A stretch of DNA of 64,000 nucleotides from Bifidobacterium saguini DSM 23967 (GTDB taxonomy: Bacteria > Actinomycetota > Actinomycetes > Actinomycetales > Bifidobacteriaceae), in contig NZ_JGZN01000008.1 of assembly GCF_000741715.1 (NCBI RefSeq), positions 124,001 through 188,000 on the forward strand, read 5' to 3'. The translations under genes were made by a program, and so were the position numbers. Positions 1 to 12,830 of this stretch are shown in pieces. Position 1 is the stretch's first letter; every line of letters starts with the position of its first letter. The notes under the pieces were generated by a model. The model did no database searches. It saw nothing but the letters and a program-made list of their open reading frames with translations, and was not told where the DNA came from.

Positions 1-975
1 GTCGATGGACATGGAAATGGCCTGACGACGCAGGTTGCCTTCCTCATTCTGACCGAAGTGGTCAAGCCACTCAGGGATGGTGAAGGTGAGGGTGTTGCCA
101 CCGGGCTGGTTGTAGGCCTTGATTGACTTATCGGACTGGAAGGTCTTCAGTGCGGTGGATGGGATGGCATGAGTGAAGTCCAGGTTGCCACCGCGCAAAT
201 CAGCATAGGCGGAGTCCGGAGAAGTGTAGATCATGAAGTCAAGGCCATCGTTCTTGGCCACGCGATTGCCCTTGTAGTCAGGGTTCTTGACCATCTTGAT
301 GCTGCGGTTGTGGCTCCAAGAGACAAATTTGTACGGGCCGTTACCAACCGGGTTCTCACCAAACTTCTTCGGATCCTTGAACGCGGATTCCGGAAGCGGC
401 ATGTATGCATGGCTGCCAGACTTGACCGGGAATGCGGAATCAGGCTGGCTGAGCTTCACATCGATGGTGTAATCGTCCACAACCTTCAGACCAGAGAGCG
501 TGGCGCTCGGGTCAACATCCGACTTCTGCAAATCGTCATAACCCTGGATGGTGCTGAAGAAGCTGGCGCTACCCTGCTTGTTGGCGCTGTTGGCAGTGTA
601 ATTCCATGCATCCACGAAGGAATGAGCGGTGACCGGCGTGCCGTCGGTGAACTTCCAACCCTTCTTAATCTTGATAACGTAATGCGTGGCATTGTCGCTG
701 GAGGTGATGCTCTCAGCCACCTCGTTGTGAATGCCACCCTTGGCATCGTACGTAACCAAGCCTGCAAACAGCTGATCGACAACCTTGCCGCCGCCAGCTT
801 CGGTCACAGCGCCTGGAAACAGCGGGTGTGCAGGTTCGCTGCCGTAGACGGAAATAATATTGGAACCTGCCGTGCTGCTGGCATTGCTGGACGAACCAGT
901 CGATCCGCAACCACTGAGCAGCATGACGATAGCCGCTCCGGCCGCAACCAATGAGGTGATGTGGCGTGTTTTCAT
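1..975 (-). CDS. Peptide ABC transporter substrate-binding lipoprotein, partial (C-terminus beyond window)
   Basis: Reading the minus strand from ATG at 975 gives an uninterrupted frame to the window edge, about 325 residues. It opens with a lipoprotein signal (MKTRHITS, then a hydrophobic run ending LLSGC, lipid-anchored Cys23) and a Ser/Asn-rich linker. The mature part resembles the SBP_bac_5 (OppA/DppA) family: an early segment GGKVVDQLFAGLV, then KKGWKFTDGTPVTAHSF and FGENPVGNGPYKF, all typical of that fold. It should capture oligopeptides outside the membrane for an ABC importer whose permease and ATPase genes would lie to the left of the window. The leader before ATG carries a GGGAGA ribosome site. 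Ligand specificity cannot be read from this part. Confidence 0.88.
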   Translation of the reverse strand, partial: MKTRHITSLVAAGAAIVMLLSGCGSTGSSSNASSTAGSNIISVYGSEPAHPLFPGAVTEAGGGKVVDQLFAGLVTYDAKGGIHNEVAESITSSDNATHYVIKIKKGWKFTDGTPVTAHSFVDAWNYTANSANKQGSASFFSTIQGYDDLQKSDVDPSATLSGLKVVDDYTIDVKLSQPDSAFPVKSGSHAYMPLPESAFKDPKKFGENPVGNGPYKFVSWSHNRSIKMVKNPDYKGNRVAKNDGLDFMIYTSPDSAYADLRGGNLDFTHAIPSTALKTFQSDKSIKAYNQPGGNTLTFTIPEWLDHFGQNEEGNLRRQAISMSID

Positions 976-1084
976 AATTCTCTCCCACAGTGTTGTTGTC
1001 GCGTTATAACGACGAAAGAACAACATAGGAGGGTCATGTTAACTAACTATGCATAATCTCGAAATACAAGAAACAAGAAACAAG

Positions 1085-1113
1085 AAACCCCTACTGAAAC
1101 ATAGCAGGGGTTT
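1085..1113 (-). terminator. Probable intrinsic terminator of the gltBD operon
   Basis: Arms AACCCCTACT and AGCAGGGGTT pair with one mismatch around a short loop, about 50 bases after the gltD stop. The T content on the minus-strand side is modest (TTTCTTGTTTC), so it may be inefficient. A second weak inverted repeat, AAGCCGCT/AGCGGCTT at 1126-1163, lies between it and the stop codon. Confidence 0.5.
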
Positions 1114-1163
1114 TTAAGAGAGCTCAAGCCGCTTTAAGTACTTGAGTAGACCTATAGCGGCTT

Positions 1164-2702
1164 TCAGCGAGGCAGCATCATCGGGCGGTCGGACGCCTTG
1201 ATCGGGGCCGGCAGCTCGCTGGTCTTCTCGCTGGATAGATACTCGTCCACAGCGGCGGCGCAAGAGCGGCCTTCCGCAATGGCCCAGACCACGAGGCTCT
1301 GACCACGACCGGCATCACCACAGACGAACACGCCATCCTGGCTGGTGGCGAAGTTGTCGTTGCGGGCGATGTTGCCGCGCTTGTCAAGCTCGACCGGCAG
1401 CTGATCGACCAGCGTGGTGGTATCCGGGTGCAGGAAGCCCACGGAGATAAGCACCAGATCAGCCGGAATCACGCGCTCGGTTCCAGGCTGGCGGGTGAAC
1501 GGTCCGTTCTCGCCGGGAGCCACGTTCACGATCTTCAGGCCGGTCACGTGACCGCGTTCATCAGCCACGAAACCTTCCGCGGTGGCAGAGTTCTCAATGG
1601 TGACCTTGGACTGTTCCTCTTCGGAACCGACAAAGTTCACGGAATCGGTGTTGTACAGATATTCGCCGCCTTCGGCCATCGACGTGGTCTTCTGGTAGAG
1701 ACGAGCGAAGGTAGGCCACGGCTGATTATCCGGACGTGAGGTCGGCTCCTTCGGCATGATCTGCAGCACGGTGACGGACTTGGCACCCTGACGGATGGAA
1801 GTACCGAGGCAGTCGGAGCCGGTGTCGCCACCGCCGATGACCACCACATGCTTGTCTTTGGCAGTGATGTCGTTGACGGGCTTGACTCCGAAGACGCGGC
1901 GTGTGGCATCCGGCAGGAAGTCGAGAGCAAAGTGGATGCCGTCGAGCTCACGGCCCGGAATCTTCATATCGCGAGGCACACGGGAGCCGATAGCCACAAC
2001 CACAGCATCGTAACGATCGCGCAGCTCATCCCAAGAGATGTCCTTGCCGATTTCCACATTGGTGCGGAAGCGGGTGCCTTCGGCTTCCATCTGCTCGATA
2101 CGGCGGTCAATCAGACCCTTTTCGAGCTTGAAGTTCGGAATGCCGTAACGCATCAGGCCACCGAGCGCATCATCCTTTTCGTAGACAACCACAGTGTGGC
2201 CGGCGCGGGTCAGCTGCTGTGCCACAGCAAGACCTGCAGGACCGGAGCCAACTACAGCCACGGTCTGATCGGTCAGGCGCTGCGGCGGTAGAGGCTTGAC
2301 ATAACCGAGCTCCCATGCCTGATCGATGATGGTGACCTCATCGTTCTTAATCATGGTCGGCGGCTGGTGAATGCCAAGCACGCAAGCCTGCTCGCACAGT
2401 GCCGGGCAGATGCGGCCGGTGAACTCCGGGAAGTTGGAGGTCTGGGAAAGACGGTTGTAAGCGTCCTCCCACTTGCCCTGGCGGACCAGATCATTCCATT
2501 CAGGAATCACATTGCCGAGTGGGCAGCCAGTCATACAGAACGGGGTGCCGCAATCCATGCAACGTGCGGCCTGCTCGCGGGTCCACGGCTGCAGACCGGA
2601 TTCGGCGTGCACGTCGAACCAGTCCTTGATACGTTCCTCGATGGGGCGTTCAGCCAGCTCGCGGCGGGTACGGACTTTCAGGAATCCTCTTGGGTCGCCC
2701 AT
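1164..2702 (-). CDS. gltD: Glutamate synthase (NADPH) small subunit
   Basis: A 512-residue flavoprotein that passes electrons from NADPH to the large subunit, which makes two glutamates from glutamine and 2-oxoglutarate. The N-terminal Cys cluster ARCMDCGTPFCMTGCPLGN (about residues 46-64) and a second cluster GRICPALCEQAC match the 4Fe-4S domain of the GltD family. Two dinucleotide-binding folds follow: VVGSGPAGLA (FAD, near 150) and VVIGGGDTGSDC (NADPH, near 290). The length is normal. The ATG lies one base after the gltB stop and the ribosome site AGGAG lies inside the end of gltB, so the two subunits are co-transcribed and probably translationally coupled. Confidence 0.97.
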   Translation of the reverse strand: MGDPRGFLKVRTRRELAERPIEERIKDWFDVHAESGLQPWTREQAARCMDCGTPFCMTGCPLGNVIPEWNDLVRQGKWEDAYNRLSQTSNFPEFTGRICPALCEQACVLGIHQPPTMIKNDEVTIIDQAWELGYVKPLPPQRLTDQTVAVVGSGPAGLAVAQQLTRAGHTVVVYEKDDALGGLMRYGIPNFKLEKGLIDRRIEQMEAEGTRFRTNVEIGKDISWDELRDRYDAVVVAIGSRVPRDMKIPGRELDGIHFALDFLPDATRRVFGVKPVNDITAKDKHVVVIGGGDTGSDCLGTSIRQGAKSVTVLQIMPKEPTSRPDNQPWPTFARLYQKTTSMAEGGEYLYNTDSVNFVGSEEEQSKVTIENSATAEGFVADERGHVTGLKIVNVAPGENGPFTRQPGTERVIPADLVLISVGFLHPDTTTLVDQLPVELDKRGNIARNDNFATSQDGVFVCGDAGRGQSLVVWAIAEGRSCAAAVDEYLSSEKTSELPAPIKASDRPMMLPR

Positions 2703-2703
2703 G

Positions 2704-7275
<4,572 letters not shown>

Positions 7276-7504
7276 CGAAATCACCTCAATTACTTATGGG
7301 CACGCTAACAACGCGCCACTTCTCTAAGTTGCTGTTGACAGCGTAGCGTTGCACTATGTCTTTTACGTTTCGCTGTCCATATACCGAGTTGCGTAAAAAG
7401 TCAAGAGTCAATTTTACGCAATTTTGGGACACTCACAGAACCGGCCGCGTCACGTCCCTCGCTTTCGCGCGCAAAACGATTATTCCCATGCGAGGAAAGC
7501 AAAA

Positions 7505-7557
7505 AAACGTTTGTATGTTCGCGCGAGGACGAGGCCTGCGCGAACATACAAACGTTT
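7505..7557. repeat. Palindromic repeat P1: 20-bp perfect arms, 13-base loop
   Basis: Arms 7505-7524 and 7538-7557 are perfect inverted copies (outer AAACGTTT, core GTATGTTCGCGC), with loop 7525-7537. It is the first of two related palindromes in the gap between gltB and the exporter gene. The same core occurs twice inside apbE near 42.6 kb. No T-tract follows on either strand, so it does not look like an ordinary terminator. Confidence 0.92.
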
Positions 7558-7569
7558 AAACCGGCAAAA

Positions 7570-7619
7570 TCCTTCGTATGTTCGCGCACTACTCGTCAGT
7601 TGCGCGAACATACGAAGGA
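7570..7619. repeat. Palindromic repeat P2: 19-bp perfect arms, 12-base loop
   Basis: Arms 7570-7588 and 7601-7619 are perfect inverted copies sharing the core CGTATGTTCGCGC with P1, from which it is separated by 12 bases. It lies 20 bases beyond the stop codon of the exporter permease and could stabilise that transcript's 3' end. The outer arm bases differ from P1, which suggests each stem has been maintained by compensatory change. Confidence 0.92.
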
Positions 7620-7639
7620 ATGTCGAGACAATCCAGCCG

Positions 7640-10600
7640 CTACTCCACGGATTTCAGTGCGGCGAGCATGTCCACCGTGCGCAATCGTCGGTAGACCACT
7701 GCACCCAGCAACGCCAGCACCACTGTAATCAGCACCAGCGGCACCACGAATGCGGCCCAGCCGAGTGCCGGATCGAACATCACCTCGTCCGGCGGCACTT
7801 CGGTGATAATGTACTGATGCAGCCAACCGCCGAACGTGTAACCGCCCACAATGCCCAGCGCGGACAGCACAATGGTTTCTCGATAGATATACATCGTGGT
7901 CTCATTCGAATGGAAACCAAGCACTTTGATAGTCGAGAGCTCGCGGATTCGCTCCGAAACGTTCAGGTTGGTGAGGTTGTAGAGAATCACGATGGCGAGC
8001 AACGCTGCCACCAGAATCAGCACCTCCATAATCTGGTTGAGCGAGTTTACGATGGTGGCCACCTGATTTTTCATCGTGGTGTTCTGCACCACTGACCTGA
8101 CGCCATCCACTGTCATGAACCGTGCACCTTGCTTTTCGGCGTTCTCAATACTGTTATCTTCGAGCTTCACCATGTACGCGTTCGACTGGTACTCCTTATG
8201 GAACACATGCTCGTATTCGCCGGAGCTCATCACCATGAAATGTCCGATGTACATTTCACTGATGCCGTCGACACGTACCTGTCGGTTCACACCGCTCGAA
8301 TCGGTCACGGTGATGGTATCCCCCACTTTGGCGTCCAGCATGGCAGCCATGCGTTCGGAGATGATCGCTCCACGATCGGTGAGGACTTGCGGCTTGCGCC
8401 CAACCCGCGAGCGCAACGTCAGATAATTCCCGAAGTTGTAGGCATCATCAGTGACCAGCAGGGTAATGCTCTGCTTGTCATGCTCTTTGCCGGAGGTTTT
8501 GGTGAGTTCCTCGTAACGAATCGGCGTGGAGGATACCGCAGCAGCCCGTTTCATGGATTTGGCCACCGCCTGGTTCTGCTCTTCGTTGTTATCGCTGCGT
8601 TCGGCAACAATCAGGTCGTAGTGGATGATTTCGTCGAATTGTCGCTCGCCGATCTGTCCAATGGATGCCTGCACGCCAAGTCCGGCTGTCAGCAACGATA
8701 CGGCTCCGGCCACACCGAATATGGTCATGAGGCCTCGGGTCTTGTATCGGAATAGATTGCGGGCGGTGACTTTGCGCGTGAAGTTCAGTCGATTCCACAG
8801 CGGTTTGATGCGTTCCAGGAAGATCTTCGAACCTTTGGCGGGCGGCTTCGGCAGCAACAAGGCAGCCGGCTTCTCCCGCAGTTCACGGTATGCGGCGAGG
8901 ACGGCTGGCACCACGGCGCTCACCCATGCGAGCAGGAATGCCACCAAGGTCACGACTGGATGGAATACCAGTGCGATGCGAGGCACGGTGAACCCATCGC
9001 TGTACGCGTGGTAGACGATCATCGGCAGCACCGTATGGCCAAGCAGCACACCCAGAATCGTGCCGATGGTTGAGGCGGTGAATCCGTAGAACACGAACTT
9101 CTTCAAAATGTCCTGATTACCGTAGCCCAGCGCTTTCAATGTGCCCGAATTGGTGCGTTCTTCATCCACCATGCGGCCCATTGTGGTGAAGGTCACCAGC
9201 GCTGCCACGAAGTAGAGGAACACTGGGAAAATCAACGCCAGTTTTTCCACGATGTTCGCGATGATTTCGTAAACTCGGTAGCCTTCCGAGGTCAGGCCTT
9301 CGCGGCGTCCGTCAATCGAATATGCGGGCACTTCGAGCGTATCCACTTTTTCGCGGGCCAGTGCGATATCATGCTCGGCTTTCTTGATTTTCTTTTCGGC
9401 GGCCGGCTTGGCGTCGTTGAATTCCTGCAGCTTCTGGTTGTATTCATCTTCCGCTTTTTCGATGCTACGATTGCCTTCAATCAGCTGACTGGCTCCTGCC
9501 GACGCGCTGTCCGGTGCACTGGATACGGCTGTGCCCAGTTCGGTCTGCTTATTGGCCAGCTGATTGCATGCTTCCGCGATAGCTGCCGCATTCTGCTGAT
9601 ACTCCTCACTCCCCTGTTCGAGAGCCGAGGCACTGGAATTCCACTGCCCTAATGCAGCGTTGTATTCGCCGAGTTTATTGTTGTATTGCTCCGCCGCATC
9701 ATTGTATGCCTGCAACGCTTTGTCGTACTGCGCTTTCACACTGCTGTATGCATTGCCGGTCAGCCCTGAGTCAGCCCAGGATTGCAATATCGCGCCGGTT
9801 TTATCCAGCACTGTTTTGGATGTGTCCAACGCTGTGCGAGCCATGTCCAATTGTGTTTTAGCATCAGAAAGTTGCTGCCAAGCTGTGCCGAGCTGGCCTT
9901 GCCCCTGACTCAGCTGCTGTCCGCCTGCCGCCAGTTTGGTTTGCGCTGCAGTCAATTGGGAGCCGGCTGAGGCGATTTGTGCGCTTGCACCGGAGAGTTC
10001 CGCCAGTGCTGAGGATGTTTGATCAACGGCTTGGATACTGCCATCAGTTAGCTGGTCTTTGCCGGATTCGATTTGGGCCTTGGCATCGTTCAGCTGCGTC
10101 TGGGCATCGCTAAGTTGTTGCTTGGCTGCATCGACTTGCGACTGCGCCTTATCGATCTGTTGACGACGCTCGTCTTTGATGGAATCTTCGCGAGCCTTGG
10201 GCTGATTGGCGAGGCGCTTGGTCAAAACGGCTTTATGCGCTTGCACAAGGTCACGGTATTCGCTGGTCCAATAGTCGACGTTTTGCGTGTCGTTGAAGGT
10301 CACACGACCGATCATCTTCACCTTGGAATCGAAGGCGGAGTCCGTTACCACGGCATAGCCATCCAATTCGCCGGTGCCGGCTGTGGATTGGCCGAGATTC
10401 ACATTCGATAATCCTTCGGTAGAATTCACGAACCCGACCACCGTGTATCGGCTGTGCTTCAAGACCTTGTCACCCGCGATATCCGGCTGTTCACTGATGG
10501 CGATAGTGCTGCCGATGGCATACTTGTTCCGCTCGGTGCGATCCAAGGCGATTTCGTTCGCTTTGCTCGGCAGTCGTCCTTCTTCCACAGCGAATGTGGA

Positions 10601-11038
10601 GATGGTTTTCGGATTGGAGTAGACACGCAGACTGTGATTGCTGTTGTTGATGGTCACATCTTTGAAGTAGCCGAATTCAGCGGATTTGACGCCCGCGGTA
10701 TTGCGGATGATGCGCGCATCGTCGTCGGTCAGGCCGTAATCGCTGATGACGGTAACGTCCGCCAGATGATTGGTGGTGTAGTAGTCGGTGCCGGTGATGC
10801 GCATGTTCGGACCGGTGACGAACAGGCCAACAAGCGCAAACGAGCCGAGCAGCATGAGGCTTACGATGGAGAGGAAGCGCCCTTTGGATTTGTTGAGGGT
10901 CGCAAAGATGTCTTTCCACAGCATGCGTTTGCGCAGCATTCCGGTGCGTGATGCCGTGCTGCGTCTATGGCTACGACGAGCCGACGTCTGTTGAGCGTCG
11001 GTTTTGTCGATCACCAGAAAATCGTTGAAATCAGCCAT
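7640..11038 (-). CDS. FtsX/MacB-type ABC transporter permease with long coiled-coil ectodomain
   Basis: About 1132 residues. A cytoplasmic basic N-terminus leads into a first membrane span (LSIVSLMLLGSFALVGLFV, near 60). A MacB-like periplasmic-type domain follows, then a Gln/Ala-rich coiled coil (about 275-570, QIDKAQSQVDAAKQQL and similar heptads). A first FtsX domain with three spans is near 600-735 (with VDEERTNSGTLKALGYG), and a second FtsX domain is at the C-terminus (with VSERIRELSTIKVLGF). The family exports or extracts lipids or peptides rather than importing nutrients. The ATG at 11038 has GGAG eight bases upstream; a GTG at 11047 is less likely. It follows the ATPase gene directly, so the two form one transporter. 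Confidence 0.9.
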   Translation of the reverse strand: MADFNDFLVIDKTDAQQTSARRSHRRSTASRTGMLRKRMLWKDIFATLNKSKGRFLSIVSLMLLGSFALVGLFVTGPNMRITGTDYYTTNHLADVTVISDYGLTDDDARIIRNTAGVKSAEFGYFKDVTINNSNHSLRVYSNPKTISTFAVEEGRLPSKANEIALDRTERNKYAIGSTIAISEQPDIAGDKVLKHSRYTVVGFVNSTEGLSNVNLGQSTAGTGELDGYAVVTDSAFDSKVKMIGRVTFNDTQNVDYWTSEYRDLVQAHKAVLTKRLANQPKAREDSIKDERRQQIDKAQSQVDAAKQQLSDAQTQLNDAKAQIESGKDQLTDGSIQAVDQTSSALAELSGASAQIASAGSQLTAAQTKLAAGGQQLSQGQGQLGTAWQQLSDAKTQLDMARTALDTSKTVLDKTGAILQSWADSGLTGNAYSSVKAQYDKALQAYNDAAEQYNNKLGEYNAALGQWNSSASALEQGSEEYQQNAAAIAEACNQLANKQTELGTAVSSAPDSASAGASQLIEGNRSIEKAEDEYNQKLQEFNDAKPAAEKKIKKAEHDIALAREKVDTLEVPAYSIDGRREGLTSEGYRVYEIIANIVEKLALIFPVFLYFVAALVTFTTMGRMVDEERTNSGTLKALGYGNQDILKKFVFYGFTASTIGTILGVLLGHTVLPMIVYHAYSDGFTVPRIALVFHPVVTLVAFLLAWVSAVVPAVLAAYRELREKPAALLLPKPPAKGSKIFLERIKPLWNRLNFTRKVTARNLFRYKTRGLMTIFGVAGAVSLLTAGLGVQASIGQIGERQFDEIIHYDLIVAERSDNNEEQNQAVAKSMKRAAAVSSTPIRYEELTKTSGKEHDKQSITLLVTDDAYNFGNYLTLRSRVGRKPQVLTDRGAIISERMAAMLDAKVGDTITVTDSSGVNRQVRVDGISEMYIGHFMVMSSGEYEHVFHKEYQSNAYMVKLEDNSIENAEKQGARFMTVDGVRSVVQNTTMKNQVATIVNSLNQIMEVLILVAALLAIVILYNLTNLNVSERIRELSTIKVLGFHSNETTMYIYRETIVLSALGIVGGYTFGGWLHQYIITEVPPDEVMFDPALGWAAFVVPLVLITVVLALLGAVVYRRLRTVDMLAALKSVE

Positions 11039-11040
11039 GT

Positions 11041-11742
11041 TTACCACTCCAGATCCTTGATATCCATCGGATGCTCATTGATTTCGATGGATTTGACGCG
11101 CGCATCGTGCATGTGAATGACTCGATCCGCTATGGGTGCGATGGCTGAATTATGGGTCACGATGACCACCGTGGCACCTTTCTTTCGACTCTGATCCTGC
11201 AGGATCTGCAGCACTTGTTTGCCGGTGTTGTAGTCGAGCGCGCCGGTCGGCTCATCACATAGGAGAATCTTCGGATTCTTAGCCACGGCCCTGGCGATGG
11301 CCACGCGCTGCTGTTCGCCACCGGAAAGCTGAGCAGGGAAATTATCGATGCGGTCTTTGAGCCCGACGTCAATCAGTGTCTGCACTGGATCCTGTGCATC
11401 TTTGACGATTTCGGAGGCGAGCTCCACGTTCTCTTTGGCGGTCAGGTTGGCCACGAGATTATAGAACTGGAAGACGAAGCCGATGTCGTAGCGACGGTAG
11501 TCGGTGAGCTGGTGGGCGTTGTAGTTGGAGATGTCTTTGCCGTCGATGATGACTTGGCCTTCGGAGTTGTTGTCCATACCGCCCAGAATGTTGAGCACAG
11601 TTGATTTGCCGGCACCGGATGCTCCAAGAATGATGGCCAACTCCCCTTTTTCGATGCCGAAGCTGACGTCGTTGTTGGCCGTGATAGTAGTGTTGCCGGT
11701 CTGGTAACGCTTGAAGCTATGAACCATTTCGATGTATGCCAT
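11041..11742 (-). CDS. ABC transporter ATP-binding protein (LolD/MacB type)
   Basis: A 233-residue ATPase. Walker A is GASGAGKST at residues 40-48, the signature is [14 protein letters not shown], Walker B is [12 protein letters not shown], and the switch His lies in VIVTHN. This is the MacB/LolD/FtsE class that pairs with FtsX-like permeases, matching its neighbour. A longer frame to 11853 exists, but its extra residues are translated from a 47-bp dispersed repeat. The ATG at 11742 has AGAGGA at proper spacing, so I use it. The stop lies just before the permease start, so the two genes are one operon. It is probably controlled by the divergent TetR gene at 12151. Confidence 0.93.
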   Translation of the reverse strand: MAYIEMVHSFKRYQTGNTTITANNDVSFGIEKGELAIILGASGAGKSTVLNILGGMDNNSEGQVIIDGKDISNYNAHQLTDYRRYDIGFVFQFYNLVANLTAKENVELASEIVKDAQDPVQTLIDVGLKDRIDNFPAQLSGGEQQRVAIARAVAKNPKILLCDEPTGALDYNTGKQVLQILQDQSRKKGATVVIVTHNSAIAPIADRVIHMHDARVKSIEINEHPMDIKDLEW

Positions 11743-11766
11743 AGTGTCTGTCCTCTTCCATCCTCT

Positions 11767-11813
11767 GGCTCCCCTTGCTAGGGGAGCTGTCACCGTAGGT
11801 GACTGAGGGGTAG
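11767..11813. repeat. 47-bp double-hairpin repeat, copy R1
   Basis: It contains two stem-loops: a CTCCCC/GGGGAG stem and a GTCACC/GGTGAC stem. It lies in the 5' leader of the ABC ATPase gene, 25 bases before its ATG. It is an inverted near-copy of R2 at 12039-12085. Confidence 0.85.
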
Positions 11814-11849
11814 ATGTCGTCATCGTCGAACGTCGATAAGTCAAAACGA

Positions 11850-11986
11850 ACAACGTGTTGATTTATTACTTGCATCGTAATTTCGCGAGAAACTGCCGGT
11901 CAATGACCACAATTGGGCGAACTGTCTAAATTGAACACATATGAATATTTTGCCGATTCTGCGGGTTAATCAGACAACGTGTTGAT
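11850..11986. promoter_or_regulatory. Candidate TetR operators: two 13-bp direct repeats ACAACGTGTTGAT
   Basis: Identical ACAACGTGTTGAT copies at 11850-11862 and 11974-11986 lie in the divergent promoter region between the ABC exporter genes and tetR. The inner CAACGTGTTG is close to a palindrome, as expected for a TetR dimer site. The region 11743-12150 holds no gene; it holds these repeats, R1, R2 and the promoters. Confidence 0.45.
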
Positions 11987-12038
11987 AGAATCGCACATGA
12001 GAGCAACATCACAGCAATCAACACAAGACCTCATGAGA

Positions 12039-12085
12039 CTACCCCTCAGTCGCCTACGGCGACAGCTCCCCCGACAAGGGGAGCC
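12039..12085. repeat. 47-bp double-hairpin repeat, copy R2
   Basis: It is an inverted copy of R1 with about five differences, several of them compensatory in the GTCGCC/GGCGAC stem. It sits in the tetR leader, 65 bases before its ATG. Together R1 and R2 bracket a 225-bp promoter segment in opposite orientation. Confidence 0.85.
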
Positions 12086-12150
12086 TCACAGGAGGCACTC
12101 AAAGTTGCTGTGATGATGCCAAACGCATATGCAACAGAACGGAGGCAGCA

Positions 12151-12762
12151 ATGGCTGGTAAGCGCAATACCAAAACCGAGGCGAAGATCAAGGCAGCGTT
12201 TACCTCGTTGATGCAATCCAAAGGCTTCGACGCCATGACCGTGAGCGACATCGCCCGCGCGGCCGGCATCAATCGCGGCACGTTCTATATGCATTACATT
12301 GATAAGTTCGATCTACGCCAGCAGCTTATCGACGACACCATCGACGACTTGACCCAGATCCTTGTCGAGAACTCGGACGACAACGGGCAGACCATCACCA
12401 CCGACGGCAAAGCGATTTGCGATGCGTTCAAAGAGGAGGCCATAGCCAAAGCGCTGCATTACGTCAAGAATGACTATGCCTTCTTCAACGCAATCTCCCG
12501 CTCAGGCACTGACATGCAATTGTATGATCGCCTGAAGAACGTACTGAAGCAGCTCATCGTGGCACAAGCCAAGCGGTTCGGCGAGGAGCCCAAGCATGAT
12601 TACAACGGCATTCCCGCCGATTATGCAATGGAGATTCTCGTCTCCGCCGTCTCCTCGATTATCTGGCTATGGATTCGCCGCGGCTGCAAGGAGACCCCGG
12701 AACAGATCTGTCACATCATCGAAACCAATAAAACCACTGCACCGATTGACGTACTGTGGTGA
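12151..12762 (+). CDS. TetR/AcrR family transcriptional regulator
   Basis: 203 residues. The N-terminal helix-turn-helix (MTVSDIARAAGINRGTFYMHYIDKFDLRQQLIDD, about 28-61) is typical of TetR/AcrR proteins. The C-terminal ligand domain has a late segment IIWLWIRRGCKETPEQI common in bifidobacterial and lactobacterial members. A strong GGAGG precedes the ATG by five bases. The divergent position next to the FtsX-type exporter suggests it represses that operon and itself, with release by an unknown compound. The direct repeats ACAACGTGTTGAT in the shared promoter region are candidate operators. Confidence 0.9.
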   Translation: MAGKRNTKTEAKIKAAFTSLMQSKGFDAMTVSDIARAAGINRGTFYMHYIDKFDLRQQLIDDTIDDLTQILVENSDDNGQTITTDGKAICDAFKEEAIAKALHYVKNDYAFFNAISRSGTDMQLYDRLKNVLKQLIVAQAKRFGEEPKHDYNGIPADYAMEILVSAVSSIIWLWIRRGCKETPEQICHIIETNKTTAPIDVLW

Positions 12763-12830
12763 GACACCCAGCCAACCATCTAATCCGTCCCGCTTGAGGG
12801 GCTCCCGCTCATGCACGAGCCCAAATCGAC

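Noticed and set aside
7505..7619. SOS (LexA) boxes in the CGAACATAC sequences
   Set aside because: The actinobacterial LexA site needs CGAAC-N4-GTTCG. Here the second half is AAACG or GAAGG, and the sequences are arms of long hairpins.
11743..11853. N-terminal extension of the ABC ATPase
   Set aside because: It translates a dispersed repeat, and the ribosome site AGAGGA is placed for the ATG at 11742.
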